64,000 bases of DNA from Siphonodentalium dalli (GCA_032622095.1 CP136063.1:208741934-208805933), one strand, 5' to 3'; positions 23,560-35,739 are shown, counted from the stretch's first letter. Numbers and translations are program-made. The notes: generated from the sequence alone by a model not told the origin.

Positions 23560-25890
23560 ATGCGTCAGTTAAGTAATCTGCAGTTGTTTGTGGTCGTAAT
23601 TCTTGCGCTGACGTCACTCATTTCAAAAGCAGAATTTGGCGAAGAATGTCCAGACGGATGCGAGTGTGACGTCACAAGAGACGGAAAACGTCTCGTGTGT
23701 TCTCGCTTCCCGCGATGTCCTCCGAAAAATATCACAACGTTCATTCTTCAAGCGCCAGGAGCTACCGCTAAAGTGGCGTTTCTTTGCGAAACGTGGAATT
23801 GTGTGACGCACGTGTCAGTCGAAACAGAAAAACTTTCAATAACCGGCAATGCTTTTCGTGGACTGGTATCAACAGAAACGTTACGATTGCGTTCGACTCA
23901 TCGAGTTAACTTCCCTACTGGGTCATTCGCTAACATGAATAAGCTGCAGTCGCTTGACCTGAGTGAGACTGAAATAACGTTAGATGACGTGACGTCAGTT
24001 CTGATAGATCTCGAACATGGTGTATTGGAGAAACTCAACCTCTCTCGGACAAACAAGTATGACAATGTCAATCAGATAACAATCGTTAGTAATGAATTCA
24101 TGTACGCTCTTGCGAAATTGAAATTGCGGACTGTTGATTTATCGTGGACCGGGAGTTTGGTTATTCCTTTGGGTATAGACTGGCGAAAAGTATCTTTGGC
24201 TCACTTGCATAGTTTTAATATATCGAACACAATGTTACTAGTTTCGGGACCGGTTACGGACTGGTCCGAGTTGTTACCTTTTCAGAATCTGGAAGAACTA
24301 CGAGCAGAGAATCTGCAAGTGAATTGGGCGATAGATGACGTTATGAATGAAAAATGCTCGCACATTTCCGCCACCATGAAGCAATCCGCACAAATGTGCC
24401 CTAATGACCAAGATATATCAGATATTACGGCATGCAGGGAAAGGATGAAACTTACATGTGATTACAAGCCCGTTCCCTTGGCAATGACGTTAATAAAATT
24501 AAAAACATTGAATATAGATGGTACAAAGGCATTAACTGGACGATGCATTGAAATTGCACCACGGCCGAGTGATGGCTACCAAAGTGGCGGCATGTGTTTT
24601 GGCAACAACACATTACTGTCATTCTCCTGTCGTCGGTGTGGTCTTTCTGGGCTTAATTTAGCAACAATCGGCCTGAATATGTTGGAAATTTTCGACTTTA
24701 GAGACAATATCATGACGTACATATCGAACGTCAGTTTGCGAAACATTCCCAATCTACGGGCATTGCTGCTAGGTGGAAATTCACTCGGTGATATGCATGT
24801 CGATATGCTTGCGTTTACTTTTGTGTATAGCTTTAACTTGGAGACCATTGATCTTAGTAGCAACGGTCTTCGGAATATTCACCCTCTTTTGTTCGATAGC
24901 AACAAGAACTTGCGTCGTATAGACATGTCGGGTAATCTTCTTTCATCACTAACTTTGAAGCTGAACCATTTGAAGGAACTAAGGATTCTAGACGTTAGTG
25001 GTAATCATATCATTTACATTTCACAATCGACCGAACGGGGGCTGCGTTCTTTGTATGACGTCATTGGACAAACATTTCTAGACATGCGAAAAAACACGAT
25101 GGACTGTTCATGTGAGAGTAAAAATACAATTGCAGATATAAGATCCTTGGAACCGTCGTTGATTGCTTTTAGCGAATATCAGTGCCAATTCGAAGGGAAA
25201 ATATCCAACATAAGGGATATCTCGCAACACGATCTCGAGTTATTGTGTGTGAAGCAAGTATTAATGTTAACGCTCCCGCCTCTGTTCTCACTCTTATTTG
25301 TCGTATTTCTAGCCGCAATATCGTATTGGAAGCGGGCGTACCTGATAAAACTATACGTTAGATGGCGCTTCTTCCGGTACCGGCGACGGACTCATCCTGA
25401 ACAGAATAGACTTTTTCTGGCATATACCCACGTTGACAAAGAACTAGTTTTGCGTGATATTTACCCCGAGTTAAATCACAGACTACAACTGGAGCTGGGC
25501 GTATCTACTGACGTCCTATATATTAACGACAAAGACTTCCAAGTACCCGGATTGATCGATGAGGAAATAGTGAGGGGAGTGAATTCTACACGAGCTACCA
25601 TAGTTGTCATCAGTAGAAGTTACTTACAGAGTGTATGGGTGAATCTCGAAGTGACGTATTCCTGGATTAAAAAGAAGCCTATAATCCTTTTATTATTGGA
25701 TAACATTCCGCAGCGTGATCTGCCGCCGGTTCTCCGCTACTTTTATAATAAGCGGGTCAGGTTACTGTGGCCGGTGACGGATAAAGGTGACGGCAGAAGT
25801 GCATTCTGGGATAATTTGATAAGCGGTCTGTCTCGTGTCCTCACGCGGCGAAATTCAGAGCGAAATACATCGGAAACTATATCTGTGTAA
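23560..25890 (+). CDS. Toll-like receptor, intronless, single cysteine-cluster type
   Basis: Seen: a 776-residue protein in one exon from the ATG at 23560. Residues 1-24 are a signal peptide. An N-terminal cysteine cluster (Cys30, Cys34, Cys36) follows, then about ten leucine-rich repeats (roughly 85-505) interrupted by a cysteine-containing island near 265-345. The LRRCT motif CxC...C...C is Cys516, Cys518, Cys542 and Cys563. A membrane helix spans about 567-590. The TIR domain begins at about 616, with box 1 FLAYTHVD, box 2 KDFQVPG (BB-loop Pro663) and box 3 Phe749-Trp750. Known: TLRs bind microbial or endogenous ligands through LRRs and signal through TIR-TIR contact with adaptors such as MyD88. 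Having only one LRRCT makes it the vertebrate-like architecture, common in invertebrate TLR expansions. Inferred: an intact innate immune receptor; ligand unknown. A TATA-like run lies at 23523-23532, about 30 bases before the ATG, so the mapped start may have a very short leader or an upstream exon. Confidence 0.95.
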   Translation: MRQLSNLQLFVVVILALTSLISKAEFGEECPDGCECDVTRDGKRLVCSRFPRCPPKNITTFILQAPGATAKVAFLCETWNCVTHVSVETEKLSITGNAFRGLVSTETLRLRSTHRVNFPTGSFANMNKLQSLDLSETEITLDDVTSVLIDLEHGVLEKLNLSRTNKYDNVNQITIVSNEFMYALAKLKLRTVDLSWTGSLVIPLGIDWRKVSLAHLHSFNISNTMLLVSGPVTDWSELLPFQNLEELRAENLQVNWAIDDVMNEKCSHISATMKQSAQMCPNDQDISDITACRERMKLTCDYKPVPLAMTLIKLKTLNIDGTKALTGRCIEIAPRPSDGYQSGGMCFGNNTLLSFSCRRCGLSGLNLATIGLNMLEIFDFRDNIMTYISNVSLRNIPNLRALLLGGNSLGDMHVDMLAFTFVYSFNLETIDLSSNGLRNIHPLLFDSNKNLRRIDMSGNLLSSLTLKLNHLKELRILDVSGNHIIYISQSTERGLRSLYDVIGQTFLDMRKNTMDCSCESKNTIADIRSLEPSLIAFSEYQCQFEGKISNIRDISQHDLELLCVKQVLMLTLPPLFSLLFVVFLAAISYWKRAYLIKLYVRWRFFRYRRRTHPEQNRLFLAYTHVDKELVLRDIYPELNHRLQLELGVSTDVLYINDKDFQVPGLIDEEIVRGVNSTRATIVVISRSYLQSVWVNLEVTYSWIKKKPIILLLLDNIPQRDLPPVLRYFYNKRVRLLWPVTDKGDGRSAFWDNLISGLSRVLTRRNSERNTSETISV

Positions 25891-26017
25891 AAAAAAAGGA
25901 TTTGAGAGTAAAACACGCAAAATCATATTATCTTATTTCAATATACTGAACACTTTGAAGTTGAACCAATTATTAAATCAAAATATCAAACGCCAAAAAA
26001 AAAAAAACCCTTTCGAT

Positions 26018-26023
26018 AATAAA
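26018..26023 (+). terminator. Polyadenylation signal of the TLR gene
   Basis: AATAAA lies 128 bases after the stop codon in an A-rich stretch. Two other A-runs nearby make the exact cleavage site uncertain. Confidence 0.5.
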
Positions 26024-26155
26024 TTTATAAAACAGATCACGCATACACACGTGTATATAAGTAAATATAAATTCATTGATAGGCATAGACCATATATTGT
26101 ACTATATAGATATATTATAGTATATACACATGTACTATATATAGAGGATATATAA

Positions 26156-26284
26156 CGAGTCCCCAGTTTAAAGCAGAATTTACAAAACGAGTCAAGTAAA
26201 TTAGGTCTGGACCGAGCCTTTGGCAAGGTCCAGACCTAATTTACTGGACGAGTTTTGTAAATTCCGATATAAACTGGGGACGAG
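26156..26284. repeat. Foldback element downstream of the TLR gene
   Basis: Arms of about 58 bases share GTAAATTAGGTCTGGACC near the loop and CCCCAGTTTA at the outer end, with their complements on the right. The loop is about 12 bases. It lies within 270 bases of the TLR stop and could form a strong hairpin in a read-through transcript. Confidence 0.75.
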
Positions 26285-27154
26285 TTGTAGATTCTATTTA
26301 TTACATGATCCAAAACCTCGACAAAACATCTTAAATCTACAAATGGGACGTGAAACTAACATTGGCTTTTATAAGGCATGCGATGACGTTTCACGTAACT
26401 ATGCGTTGTTTGCCCGCGTAAATAAATAGTCCCAGATAAATAAGACTCTGTGGCATATTTAATGGCGTATATTTAATGACGACAAACTGGAAGTCAAAGG
26501 TCACCTGGCACTATTTCCTGTTATTAAACGAACGTTTAATATAACAATTTATAGAATGGGTTTATTGAATGGAATAAGGGTATGATCATGTAATAAAATG
26601 ACGTCACCGATTAACATAGACTGCATCTTCAAAGAAACGAAAACAATCTTTTGTTATTGTGAAGTCAGCAAAGATTGAACACGATTTACGTACTGAACGA
26701 TGTTATTGTAACCAGAGGGGCCATACGCAGAGCTACTATCAAAAAAGAAAAACTCTAAACATACTCACACTCTCTCTGGATTTACATCAAGTATTGTCTG
26801 GACTTACTTCACGCCATTGTCAGTGCTTTGACAAACTCGTGTAGCCTGATTTATGTTTTTAGTTTTGTTTGTTTGTTTAAATTTTTTTTTTTTAAATTAT
26901 TGTGGTTGTGCAAATGTCGTCGTCTTCACCAAGACTTCTCCTTGAATCATTTGATCGTCTTGGCCCGAATAGTTGAACATTTTAGCAGCGATTATTTGAT
27001 ATTGCCTTTGTTTGCACAGACATGTTTCTGTATGATAGCTATAATTTTGTTTGTGAATAAACTGTAACAAATGCAGCTGGTTTCGCCAATTCCGAACATC
27101 ACCAGAGGTTGTCATAACTCGAATGTGCACTAACCATTGAGTCAGGGATGTGGC
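26285..27154. other. Intergenic stretch without recognised features
   Basis: No supported exon or repeat. Short frames here have no recognisable domain. Confidence 0.4.
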
Positions 27155-27990
27155 TAGAGGGTCTCCGCTGGGGGGGGGGTGTCCACCTTGGGAATTTCCA
27201 ACTGCACCCCCCCCCCTTGAGTCGGAATCACACCAACACAACTTTTTGCATAATTCCATTTGCACCCTCCCCCCTTGAGTCGGAATCACACCAACACAAC
27301 TTTTTGCATAATTCCATTTGCACCCACCCCCCTTGTACCTCATGCTCAGGCCTATTTATGTCTACAAGTTTGACCAAATGTAGTAAAATATTGTTTTGCT
27401 AAACTAATTAGCAGTTTTGTATTGGCCATGTGGATGGGGCAATGACACACCGTGCCGACCATGGTTCGGCCCGGTGTGCGAAAATTTTGAAATCTGAACA
27501 AGAAAATCGCAAAATCCTAACATCTAGACTAGCCTCAAGCCTTCCTACTGTTGGAAATTTCAAACCCTACACCCCCACTTAGGTTGGAAAATTTCCAACT
27601 GATGACAATTCCAATGACAATGTTGACCAATTGTATGACAATATTGTTTTCTTAAATTAACTAGAAGTTTTTGACTGGCCACGGGGGAGGGACCAGGACA
27701 CAAGCTTTCCAAGTGTTGGAAATTTCCAACCTGTCACCCCCTTAAGGTTGGAAAATTTCCAACTGATGTCCATTTCTGTCAAAATTTTTAACCAAAAATA
27801 GGAACATATGCAAATATTGGTCGAAAAACAATAAATTCCCCCCAATAAATTGTTTTATAATCAAACTACAAGAACATTTTCAACCTATTGTTGGTGTGAA
27901 ATTTCGTTGTGGCAGGTATGAAACTTCCAACTATTGAAAATATAGCTCTCTGCTGGGGGGGGGGGGGGGTGAGACACCCCACACCCCCCT
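27155..27990. repeat. Repeat family R5 with G/C runs and local tandem duplication
   Basis: The left end TCCGCTGGGGG..GTCCA and the block TTTCCAACTGCACCCC match 16488-16530. A segment of about 65 bases with GAGTCGGAATCACACCAACA is tandemly duplicated (about 27219 and 27279). TTGGAAATTTCCAAC palindromes recur inside, and the right end has a long G run near 27954-27969. No coding function is seen. The stretch 27991-28756 holds nothing I recognise. Confidence 0.5.
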
Positions 27991-28756
27991 CTAGGCACAT
28001 CTCTGCATTGAGTAGACACTGGCTCTATGACTCTCCGACGCTCTGCTTTGTTCGTCGTCATGTGAAACAAGCACATCCATCCGTTGCTAGCCGACTATAT
28101 AATTGGGTTGCCATTACTAGCACATGGGTTTCGCGAGTCTCGACAACGGAAACGGATTTGGTGATAAAATAAATGTATTGTAAATCCGTTGGTTTTTCCA
28201 ATGATAAAATATCTACATTGTTTTGCATTTGATGGATCCGTGCACATATACACACAGGGTGATGTGTTTCAGGCCTAATGATGTGGCTTGATAACATTGG
28301 TAGATCATATAATAAAACACGTATTGCATTCTTTCGAGTATGACATGATGATTTATTACATATCTATCAACGTAATTCGCATGATCGCATGACGTTCCAG
28401 GCGTGTAATAATTCTCAGAATTGCACTAGTGCAATCTGTCGACGGAACTATTTCATTCAGTGTTGTTAGATTGGCTCTCGCCGTTACTATTTTAACTTTT
28501 TCAACGCAAGGGCGACAACCCACTTGCCGAAATCGCAGCGCGCTGATTGGGTTATATTTTTGGAAAATCTGGGAAAATCCAATTAACACCTTTGAGCAGG
28601 TCAAGATGGGTCAAGTTCACTCGCGGATAGACGGACTCCCTGTCTGATTGTTGCGTTAACCCTAAAATGCCGTTAAAACTCAATTAAATTCACATTTTCT
28701 GTACCGGAGATGTACGATTGTGAGTCAACTTACTGTAATACGGAGCTATGTAATAA

Positions 28757-28979
28757 AAATAGAACCGCATGAGTGTCTGGATTTTGACGAATTATCGCAC
28801 TCGATTTGTTGGCGGAACGCGATACCTCTCGTGCGGGACTGCGTCCCGCACTCGAGGTATCGCTTCGCCAACAAATCTCGTGCGACACTTATGCGGTTCT
28901 ATCTATTTATCAACCCTTGGAAGTTAATATTCACCTCGGCCTGCGGCCTCAGTGAATATTAACTTCCTCGGGTTAATAA
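28757..28979. repeat. Two adjacent hairpins
   Basis: The first (28757-28902) has ends ATAGAACCGCAT and ATGCGGTTCTAT and a centre TGCGGGACTGCGTCCCGCA. The second (28906-28979) has TTAT.AACCC and GGGTTAATAA outside, GAAGTTAATATTCAC inside and a GGCCTGCGGCC loop. They abut within a few bases, suggesting two MITEs or one two-stem element. Confidence 0.75.
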
Positions 28980-29338
28980 ATCCTCATGTCAACCTCAAAA
29001 CAACGCAATAGATGTATACTATTGGGGATTCCTCAATTATCCTAGACATGGCAACCTCATGGAATTGGCAAGGGTTTCACTGCCAATATTTCACAGGACC
29101 AAGAAACTACCGTCACCAACCACGTATTTAACCCAAAGCTGTTTTTATTTTTAAATTTGTTCAAACATATATAAACGTTTGTCTAGCGAGTTAAACTATG
29201 AATGAGCTGTGGAAATTCACAACGCAAATTAAAAAGACAGTAATCGTTACAAACTAATATTAATATAACTGACATTTTCAAGGGAAATATATATCGATTG
29301 TGCCCCGATATTGATCACCAAACACACCTCAACCATTT

Positions 29339-29802
29339 AACCCTTTCAGTGCCAAGACCGATTTTGTATCAACCCATATACCCTGTGCCAATGCATTCTC
29401 TTATATATGCGAGTCGACCATAGGTCGCCTAGCATATATAAGAGAATGCATTGGCCTAACAATTTTTCATTATTTTTTACAATTTTTTACAATTTTAATA
29501 ATATTTTTCTTATATTCTTTAACTATTTCAGTGCCAGACTTATTTTGTAGGTTTGGTGCCAGGGAATCTTACGTTTTTCATGGGCATCAAAATTATTACT
29601 ATGAATACATGGTGATAGTTTTGAGTTATAACATGCCCCTAAGATTTTATCCAGTTTGTTTTTAAATTCGCTATAGCATGCTTAAGCATACCCAAAACAA
29701 ATAAAAAAAAAATTATTAAAAAATAAAATAAAATTTTTTAGGGCCGATTTTACAGACAGTAAATTAGGGCCGATTAGATCGGCCCCTGGCACTGAAAGGG
29801 TT
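29339..29802. mobile_element. DNA transposon with CAGTGCCA ends, carrying a MITE-A arm
   Basis: The ends are AACCCTTTCAGTGCCAAG and TGGCACTGAAAGGGTT, the same family as 9537-9746. Inside, at 29381-29460, lies a single palindromic arm of MITE family A (CCCTGTGCC to GCATTGGCC), with its other arm missing. So a MITE inserted into this element and later lost one side. Confidence 0.7.
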
Positions 29803-29864
29803 ATTAGATGCTCGTAAAATGTACATAATAACTTTCAATCGTAAGTACAATAACTCGGGGAGTC

Positions 29865-30105
29865 ATGCAGCAAATATCTAGCTCATCCACTACACGAGAT
29901 TCAGATAGCAGCAATCCGAGCGATTGAAGCAACGGTTTAGAGATTACATTAGTGACGTATATATTGGTTCCGGGACCTGAAGATGTATGCTGGACATTTA
30001 TCTAGCCTATCCACTGCATGAGTTCCAGATATCAGCTATTCGGATGTCTGAAGCGACGGTTTAGAGGTTACGATAGTGACGTAGTTTCCTGGTCCTGACT
30101 TCTAA
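29865..30105 (+). repeat. Tandem pair of about 115-bp units
   Basis: Both units run ATCTAGC..ATCCACT.CA.GAG, then GAAGC.ACGGTTTAGAG.TTAC and AGTGACGTA. They are moderately diverged. From 30106 to 31984 I see no gene or clear repeat. Confidence 0.6.
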
Positions 30106-31984
30106 CGCTTTTGCAAAGCGTCGATTTAGTCAGTGTGGCAATAAACCTATATTACCACACTGGCGGACATGAACCTCGCTAACACCAACAAGAAAAACAT
30201 AGTCAGAAATGATACCGCCATCTAGATCATATTATTACGCATATATAAAATATATTGCAGCTTTAATGTACTGATTGTGAAAAATGTCTATATATAGGTA
30301 ATAGCTATGTATACATAGTTGATTATATGTAATGTTTGTGTATATGTGTATAGTACGTGCTTGATGAGAAAGCATGTGAATATTATTTTTAAATCGGACG
30401 TGCCAAACTAAAGTTATGATAATTATGAAATATTTACTCACGCATGATGTGTAAACAAAGGGCGTATACGTTCCGATTGTTTGAAAGGTTCATCGCCAAA
30501 CATGGAACGGCCATTACATTGATACACCAATATATTACTGGTTATATTCAAACACCCATTGCCAAACTGACAAACGCCTTGACGATTGACATATTATGAT
30601 GTTGACGTGTTGCCAGTTCGCGGCACATATATACATTAAACTGTTATTTTCTCGGTTCTCTTTTACGAATTGTTTTCGGTTGGCATGTATCTTTTCTTTG
30701 TTATTTGTTCTAATTTCTATCGAAATAGAGGTCTGCAATTGACTGACAGAAGCCAATATACGGCGGCTGAACACTGAATGATTTACAAACAATCTCGAGA
30801 GTCATTATGAAATAATTTCCGATATGGTTTCATTCAGCAACGATTATGGAGACTAATTGATCATAATGCCTTCAAGGTTTCACGAAAGCACCACCTCAGA
30901 AATCCGTTGCAACTAATCCTTCAAATCATTACAACAACTGCGGCTAATCACTGAAAGTTTCTCATTGACCAATCCAGAAAACCTTAAATGCGGACCAAAA
31001 ATATACTAAATCGGATTGAATACACTCCGGATACTTCGAAATAAGACCGTATAGTTTACATTCCAACGAAGACATATGTTCACAGTGTTGATTTGTCGGG
31101 GTTATTTCAGACACCACCAAAGGGTAATAAAAACAAATATCACAACATCGATATATTGGCTTTATGAATAATACAAATTTATCCACCTCCTACCCCTCTC
31201 TACTATACATATAAAGCCCATCAGATTAACCACGCCTCTATCCGTCTACTAGACAGATAAAGCATCCTCTACTAGAACTTGGACCAGTTAACCCCCTACA
31301 GTTCGTGAATTTTGTATGTCCCTGGGTCGTAACAACGTTACGGATCATCATTAGAACGGACAATGCTGGTTTCCTTGTTAGCGACATCGTCCCTAGAAAC
31401 GTCAACATTCACAACGTATTTAAGTGCAATCGGTGGCACCACCTTCTAAAAGATCAAACGATGCGCCACAAAACGCACTCAAATATAATTTTTCAATATT
31501 CAGTTGGTGAAGTCTATAACTTGATTAAGCAATTGGCAGTTTGTTATTATAAAGTATACGGTACTCTTCCGCGAGCTGGTGCATTTGCACTGCCGATCTT
31601 GGTGCCAGTGCTACTGCTAAAGTTCAGACTTTCAATTCATTCATTTAATAAGTTTCAAGCACAAACATCCAAATTCACATGACTGCTATACTTGTACATT
31701 TCAGTTTTAGATTTGAACGTTACTCGAATCATTTAGATTTTATTTTAATTTACACCATGCTATAATATTTTTCCGGCATAATTTAGAAATTATAAAGCGG
31801 ACTATTTCGCGGTGCAGTCGCATGAATACAAAACTGTTTCAAAATTAATTAGTCTCTACTATACAGATAAAGTCGCTAAGTAGGTCATCGCTTCTCCATA
31901 AGGAGCCTGTGAATTTTGCGATGTTTTTTGACTAAAAAAATGCGATAAAATACATTTAAATTTGTCCGGTGGATAAACAGAACA

Positions 31985-32120
31985 TCCGCATATAGTGTAG
32001 CTGAATAGAGAATTTATTTTTGCTCGTATGTGGGCATCTATTTGGCTCGCCTAGAGGCTCGCCAAATAGATACCCACATACTCGCAAAAATAAATTCTTT
32101 ATTCAGCTACACTATGCGGA
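31985..32120. repeat. Strong foldback element
   Basis: The ends TCCGCATA.TAGTGTAGCTG and CAGCTACACTATGCGGA pair, and the arms continue through AAATTTATTTTTGC to GCTCGCC...GGCTCGCC at the centre. Arms are about 60 bases with few mismatches. The stretch 32121-32825 has no supported feature. Confidence 0.75.
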
Positions 32121-32825
32121 TCTCATTGACACGGACAACATAACTGGGGTCAGACAAACAAGTAGCCAAGATAAATGTCGGATTTACCGAGATATTGGTC
32201 CAAGTAAAGGATGTGCGTGAATTTCGTGCTGTCTATTTTTTTCGGTTTTATGAACAATGAGCTAGGCGACCACGATGGGCGAGTCCATTGTCGCCGAGAG
32301 TGGAATGCACAAAGTTGTGCATAATTTTGGTGTCAAAGTTGTTGATAGAGGGTTATTTGTCTATCGTATATACAATCCAGTGGTGTGTGAATTGGTTATA
32401 ACTCCTTGGGTCGGAGTTATGCATGGAAGGGGATAACCTCATGTGGTAACCAATACATATAACTCGCAGATTCATTGTCATCTCTTGTCTCGCTGACGTC
32501 ATAAGGCGCTGTGCATCGCCGGGTGTGAGTTAAAATAACTAACACGCGGTGATGAAAAACACGAGCGGACGCAGACACTTAACTCTTCGCTTATCGGAGG
32601 ATGATCATTGTGAACTTTGATTAGGAATTGACCACGCAGTCGATGTTTGACAACTCACCACCACCACATTGTGCGCGAGAATTCTAGTCGATAAATAATC
32701 CTGACAAAACATCCTGGTCTCAAGGAAAACTCTGGGAAAGCTTGTGCACGCGAGGATTACAGTATTGGACGTCGCGACGTTAACGCTGAACTAACTCATT
32801 GTGTCAGGTATGTATGAATTGAACA

Positions 32826-32955
32826 GTCCTTCGTGTAAGAATACACGAAACCACGCACCCCCGCCATTCTCCATACTTATGTGTTAGGGTTAGGGTCAGG
32901 GCTAGGGTTACGGTTAGGGCTAGGGTTAGGGTTGGTGTATTCTTACACGAAGGAC
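32826..32955. mobile_element. Small inverted-repeat element with TTAGGG-like core, copy 1
   Basis: The ends GTCCTTCGTGTAAGAATAC and the exact complement GTATTCTTACACGAAGGAC enclose a block of eight or so TTAGGG-like hexamers with variants TCAGGG, CTAGGG and TTACGG (32883-32934). A second copy is at 46267-46411. The same unit with the same core in two places means the telomere-like DNA travels as part of the element or is its regular core. Confidence 0.8.
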
Positions 32956-33043
32956 ATACCCCTTAAGGGCGTGGTTACCGGTGGTTGTAATTACATAATG
33001 TGAAAAACAATATGCGTTCAGTTACATGTAGTGTTCACGCTGC

Positions 33044-34020
33044 ATGAGTCGAAAAATCTTTTTGCCAACTTTTTGGTCAATTCAATTTTTTTGGCCAAAT
33101 GAAATAAACACTGATAAAACTTTGGCCAAATTAAATCCTCATATTCTGGTCTCACAAGAGGGAGGTCAAGTGACCAATTTTGGATGGGGATTTCTATGCA
33201 AATCTGCGGAACAAATGTTACAGAGTTGCACATACTTCTGAGTGTGGCTTGATGTGGTATTGAAAACAACAGGTATGTATCTGGCGGGTCCGCTTGAAAT
33301 TTGTTCCAGTATAATGTTGGTGTATTTAGTTGTTTTTTTGTTGATTTTTCAAATGTAGGTCAAGTGATGTAATTTCAGAAAAAAATTCTCAAAAATATAT
33401 TTATTGCAAAATAAAATTAATTTACCAAGCGGACCCGCCATATAAATACCTGTTGTTTCCAATACCACATCAATTTACACTCAGAAGTATGTGCAACTAT
33501 GTAACTTTTGCTCCGCCGATTTGCATGGAAATCCCTATTCATAATTGTTCACTTGACCTCCCCCTTAATGAATATACTTGTTTTATTTAACATCTAACAT
33601 TCTATATAACTATATCCATACCTTCAAATACCGTGTCTAGACCTCTTTAATCCCATCATTGTTACTTCGCAGTATAACAATACCCACAATCTACCATGCA
33701 GACTTTTGACAGGCAAATGATTCATTAATGTAATTAATTGCATTTGCACGGTGGCTCGTTGTTTAATAGTGCACTGCAATAAGTGCCCTTTGTTACCCAT
33801 TAAGCTGTATCACATTATCAATTAACAGATGATCATGCTATAATTTCATTCTCATGTCGCTCCCGTTATATAATCATTTTGGTTTTTTGAATTAGATTTT
33901 CGATTTGGTGGGGGAACACTTTGGTAAAAAATTTGGCCAAATGAAATTTTTGTTGGCCATTTAAAAAAAATGGCCTTGACCACTTTGACATATGGTGGCG
34001 TGAACCCTGGTGTCATGTAT
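33044..34020. mobile_element. Repeat family R4, copy 2, with nested inverted repeat
   Basis: GGCCAAATGAAA and TTTGGCCAAATTAAATCCTC near the left, and TTTGGCCAAATGAAATTTTT then AAAAAAATGGCC near the right, match 19313-19856. Inside, 33158-33568 is a separate inverted repeat: arms of about 140 bases with AGGGAGGTCAAGTGA and the complement at the far end, a GGCGGGTCCGCTTG block close to the loop, and a loop of about 120 bases. The nested element is better conserved than its host and so is younger. Confidence 0.65.
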
Positions 34021-34129
34021 GTATAATTAAAATAATGTTTCAGCCTTTTCAATCTATTTTGGTCTGAAAATTCCAACGGATGTTGTGTTAAGAATGAAAT
34101 TTCCGAATTTTTTAATTTTGCCCAAAGTT

Positions 34130-34149
34130 GGGGGGGGGGGGGGGGGGGG
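34130..34149 (+). repeat. Run of 20 G
   Basis: An uninterrupted G20 followed by TGTGAGGC. The true length is likely uncertain in the assembly. From 34150 to 35155 I see no supported gene. Confidence 0.9.
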
Positions 34150-35155
34150 TGTGAGGCATCAAATCAACTAAATCCTCACTTTCGAATGGTTTCATTTATT
34201 ACACATCTATTTATGGAATGAAGGATTGCAACACATTTTCAGGGTGTGTGGATATTTTCGACACAAAGCCCTGAAGTGATATCTGGTAACTATTTTGAAT
34301 TTTTGAAGGATTTTATTGAAAGCATTTGGTGGAATCGTGTATAACTGTTAGATTTCTAAAATTTATTTGAAATTCTTCACCAAACGAATCAATACTTTTA
34401 ATACTAAACTAGATAAATTGTCCGCCTAGTATTGACGTCGATTGTATATTATTCGTAATTAATTGCGATCAGAATGATCAGAAATTTTTCGAGACGATGT
34501 GTACATTTTTTTTGTCAAGGTCATAATATACTGGTATAGTTCCTCGCTGTATTTAACAAGTGCAAAGGCTAGCAATAAAAACGGAAATTGTTCATCCTTT
34601 CGCCGGTAAATTGTTAATACAGTCCTGATCTTATCGCACATAGCGACTGTACAATAGAGACTGCAGATATCCTGGACGTTGAACGACACCATTATCAACT
34701 ATAAGAACCAACTGATTTATTAAATAGTCACAACTTGTGAAAAGGCTGTTAAAATCATTTAGCGTGACCACTATATGCTTATCACAGAAGTTATAAAGTG
34801 ACAAAGTATTAGTCACAGCTGGTGGATACGAAAGTACAAACAAGAGTGTGTGATAAGCACAACAATCAACACCGTGGCGATGCCTATAATGGGAGCGTGA
34901 TCCACGGCGACCCACTCAACACATAATGATTGAGTGGCGAGATTTGGCGAGTGATATGGGTTAGTTAGTTGTGCCAGTTTTATTAAAATCTCATTAGTTA
35001 TATTGCCACCAAGAATCACCGAGACACCGTCATTGGTAATCTCCGCGAACCTTCTATATATGCAACGAACATCTACATATGTCTATAATTTCCACGATTG
35101 TCATTTTCGCGGTCATTTGAAGTTTGAACTTGTCAAGACTATTAACAATATTGTG

Positions 35156-35503
35156 TTAAAGGGGTACTGTACACTAAATACGGCCATTTATGGGACCATC
35201 TCATTTTATACTCAACATGCAGAATATTTGCAACAAATGAATGAATTTGAGCCTTGGATTAGTTCAAAACACACCAAAACACACTCATTTACCATATGAA
35301 CGATGTAAACACCATGGTAATTTTAATGACTGGAGTCATAAATTCATTTTTGTTATAATTACCATGTTGTTTATATAGTGCACACGGTAAATGAGTGTTT
35401 TTTGCACTAATCCATGGCTCAAATTCATTCATTCATATTCTGTTGAGTATAAAAAGGAGATGGCCCCAAAAATGGCCGGATTTAGTGTACAGCCCCCCTT
35501 TAA
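35156..35503. mobile_element. MITE family C, copy 1
   Basis: The ends TTAAAGGGGTACTGTACACT and AGTGTACAGCCCCCCTTTAA are inverted repeats. Pairing continues inward (ATGGGACCATCTC; TTCATTCATTTGTTGC-like; ACACTCATTTACC). The centre has ATGGTAATT and its complement. Family members: 45188-45763 and 54027-54480. Confidence 0.8.
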
Positions 35504-35555
35504 TGCTGTATGTTATAAAACTAGAGGCTGGACTGCCCCAATACGCCTTGTCACC

Positions 35556-35739
35556 GAGTCGCGGACATATTTGATCCATCCAGTCGCGTTCAGTGTTTTT
35601 AGTGCTACATATCAAAGTATATCCATATATTGAGCTTTTGAATATTCATGCATTGCATATATGGAATGCTACTCTAGAACTTTGACATGTAGCACGAAAT
35701 ACGGAACGCGGCTGGATGGATCCAATATAGCCGCGACTC
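35556..35739. mobile_element. MITE family D, copy 1
   Basis: The ends GAGTCGCGG and CCGCGACTC pair, with GATCCATCCAG.CGCGTT and its complement inside. The centre pairs CATATATTGAGCTTTTGA with a matching arm. Related copies sit in the big inverted arms (43719-43948 and its mirror near 49135-49365). Confidence 0.7.

Noticed and set aside
32883-32934. True telomere or telomere fusion point
   Set aside because: The block is only about 50 bases, imperfect, sits in the middle of the sequence and is enclosed by inverted repeats found again elsewhere with the same core.
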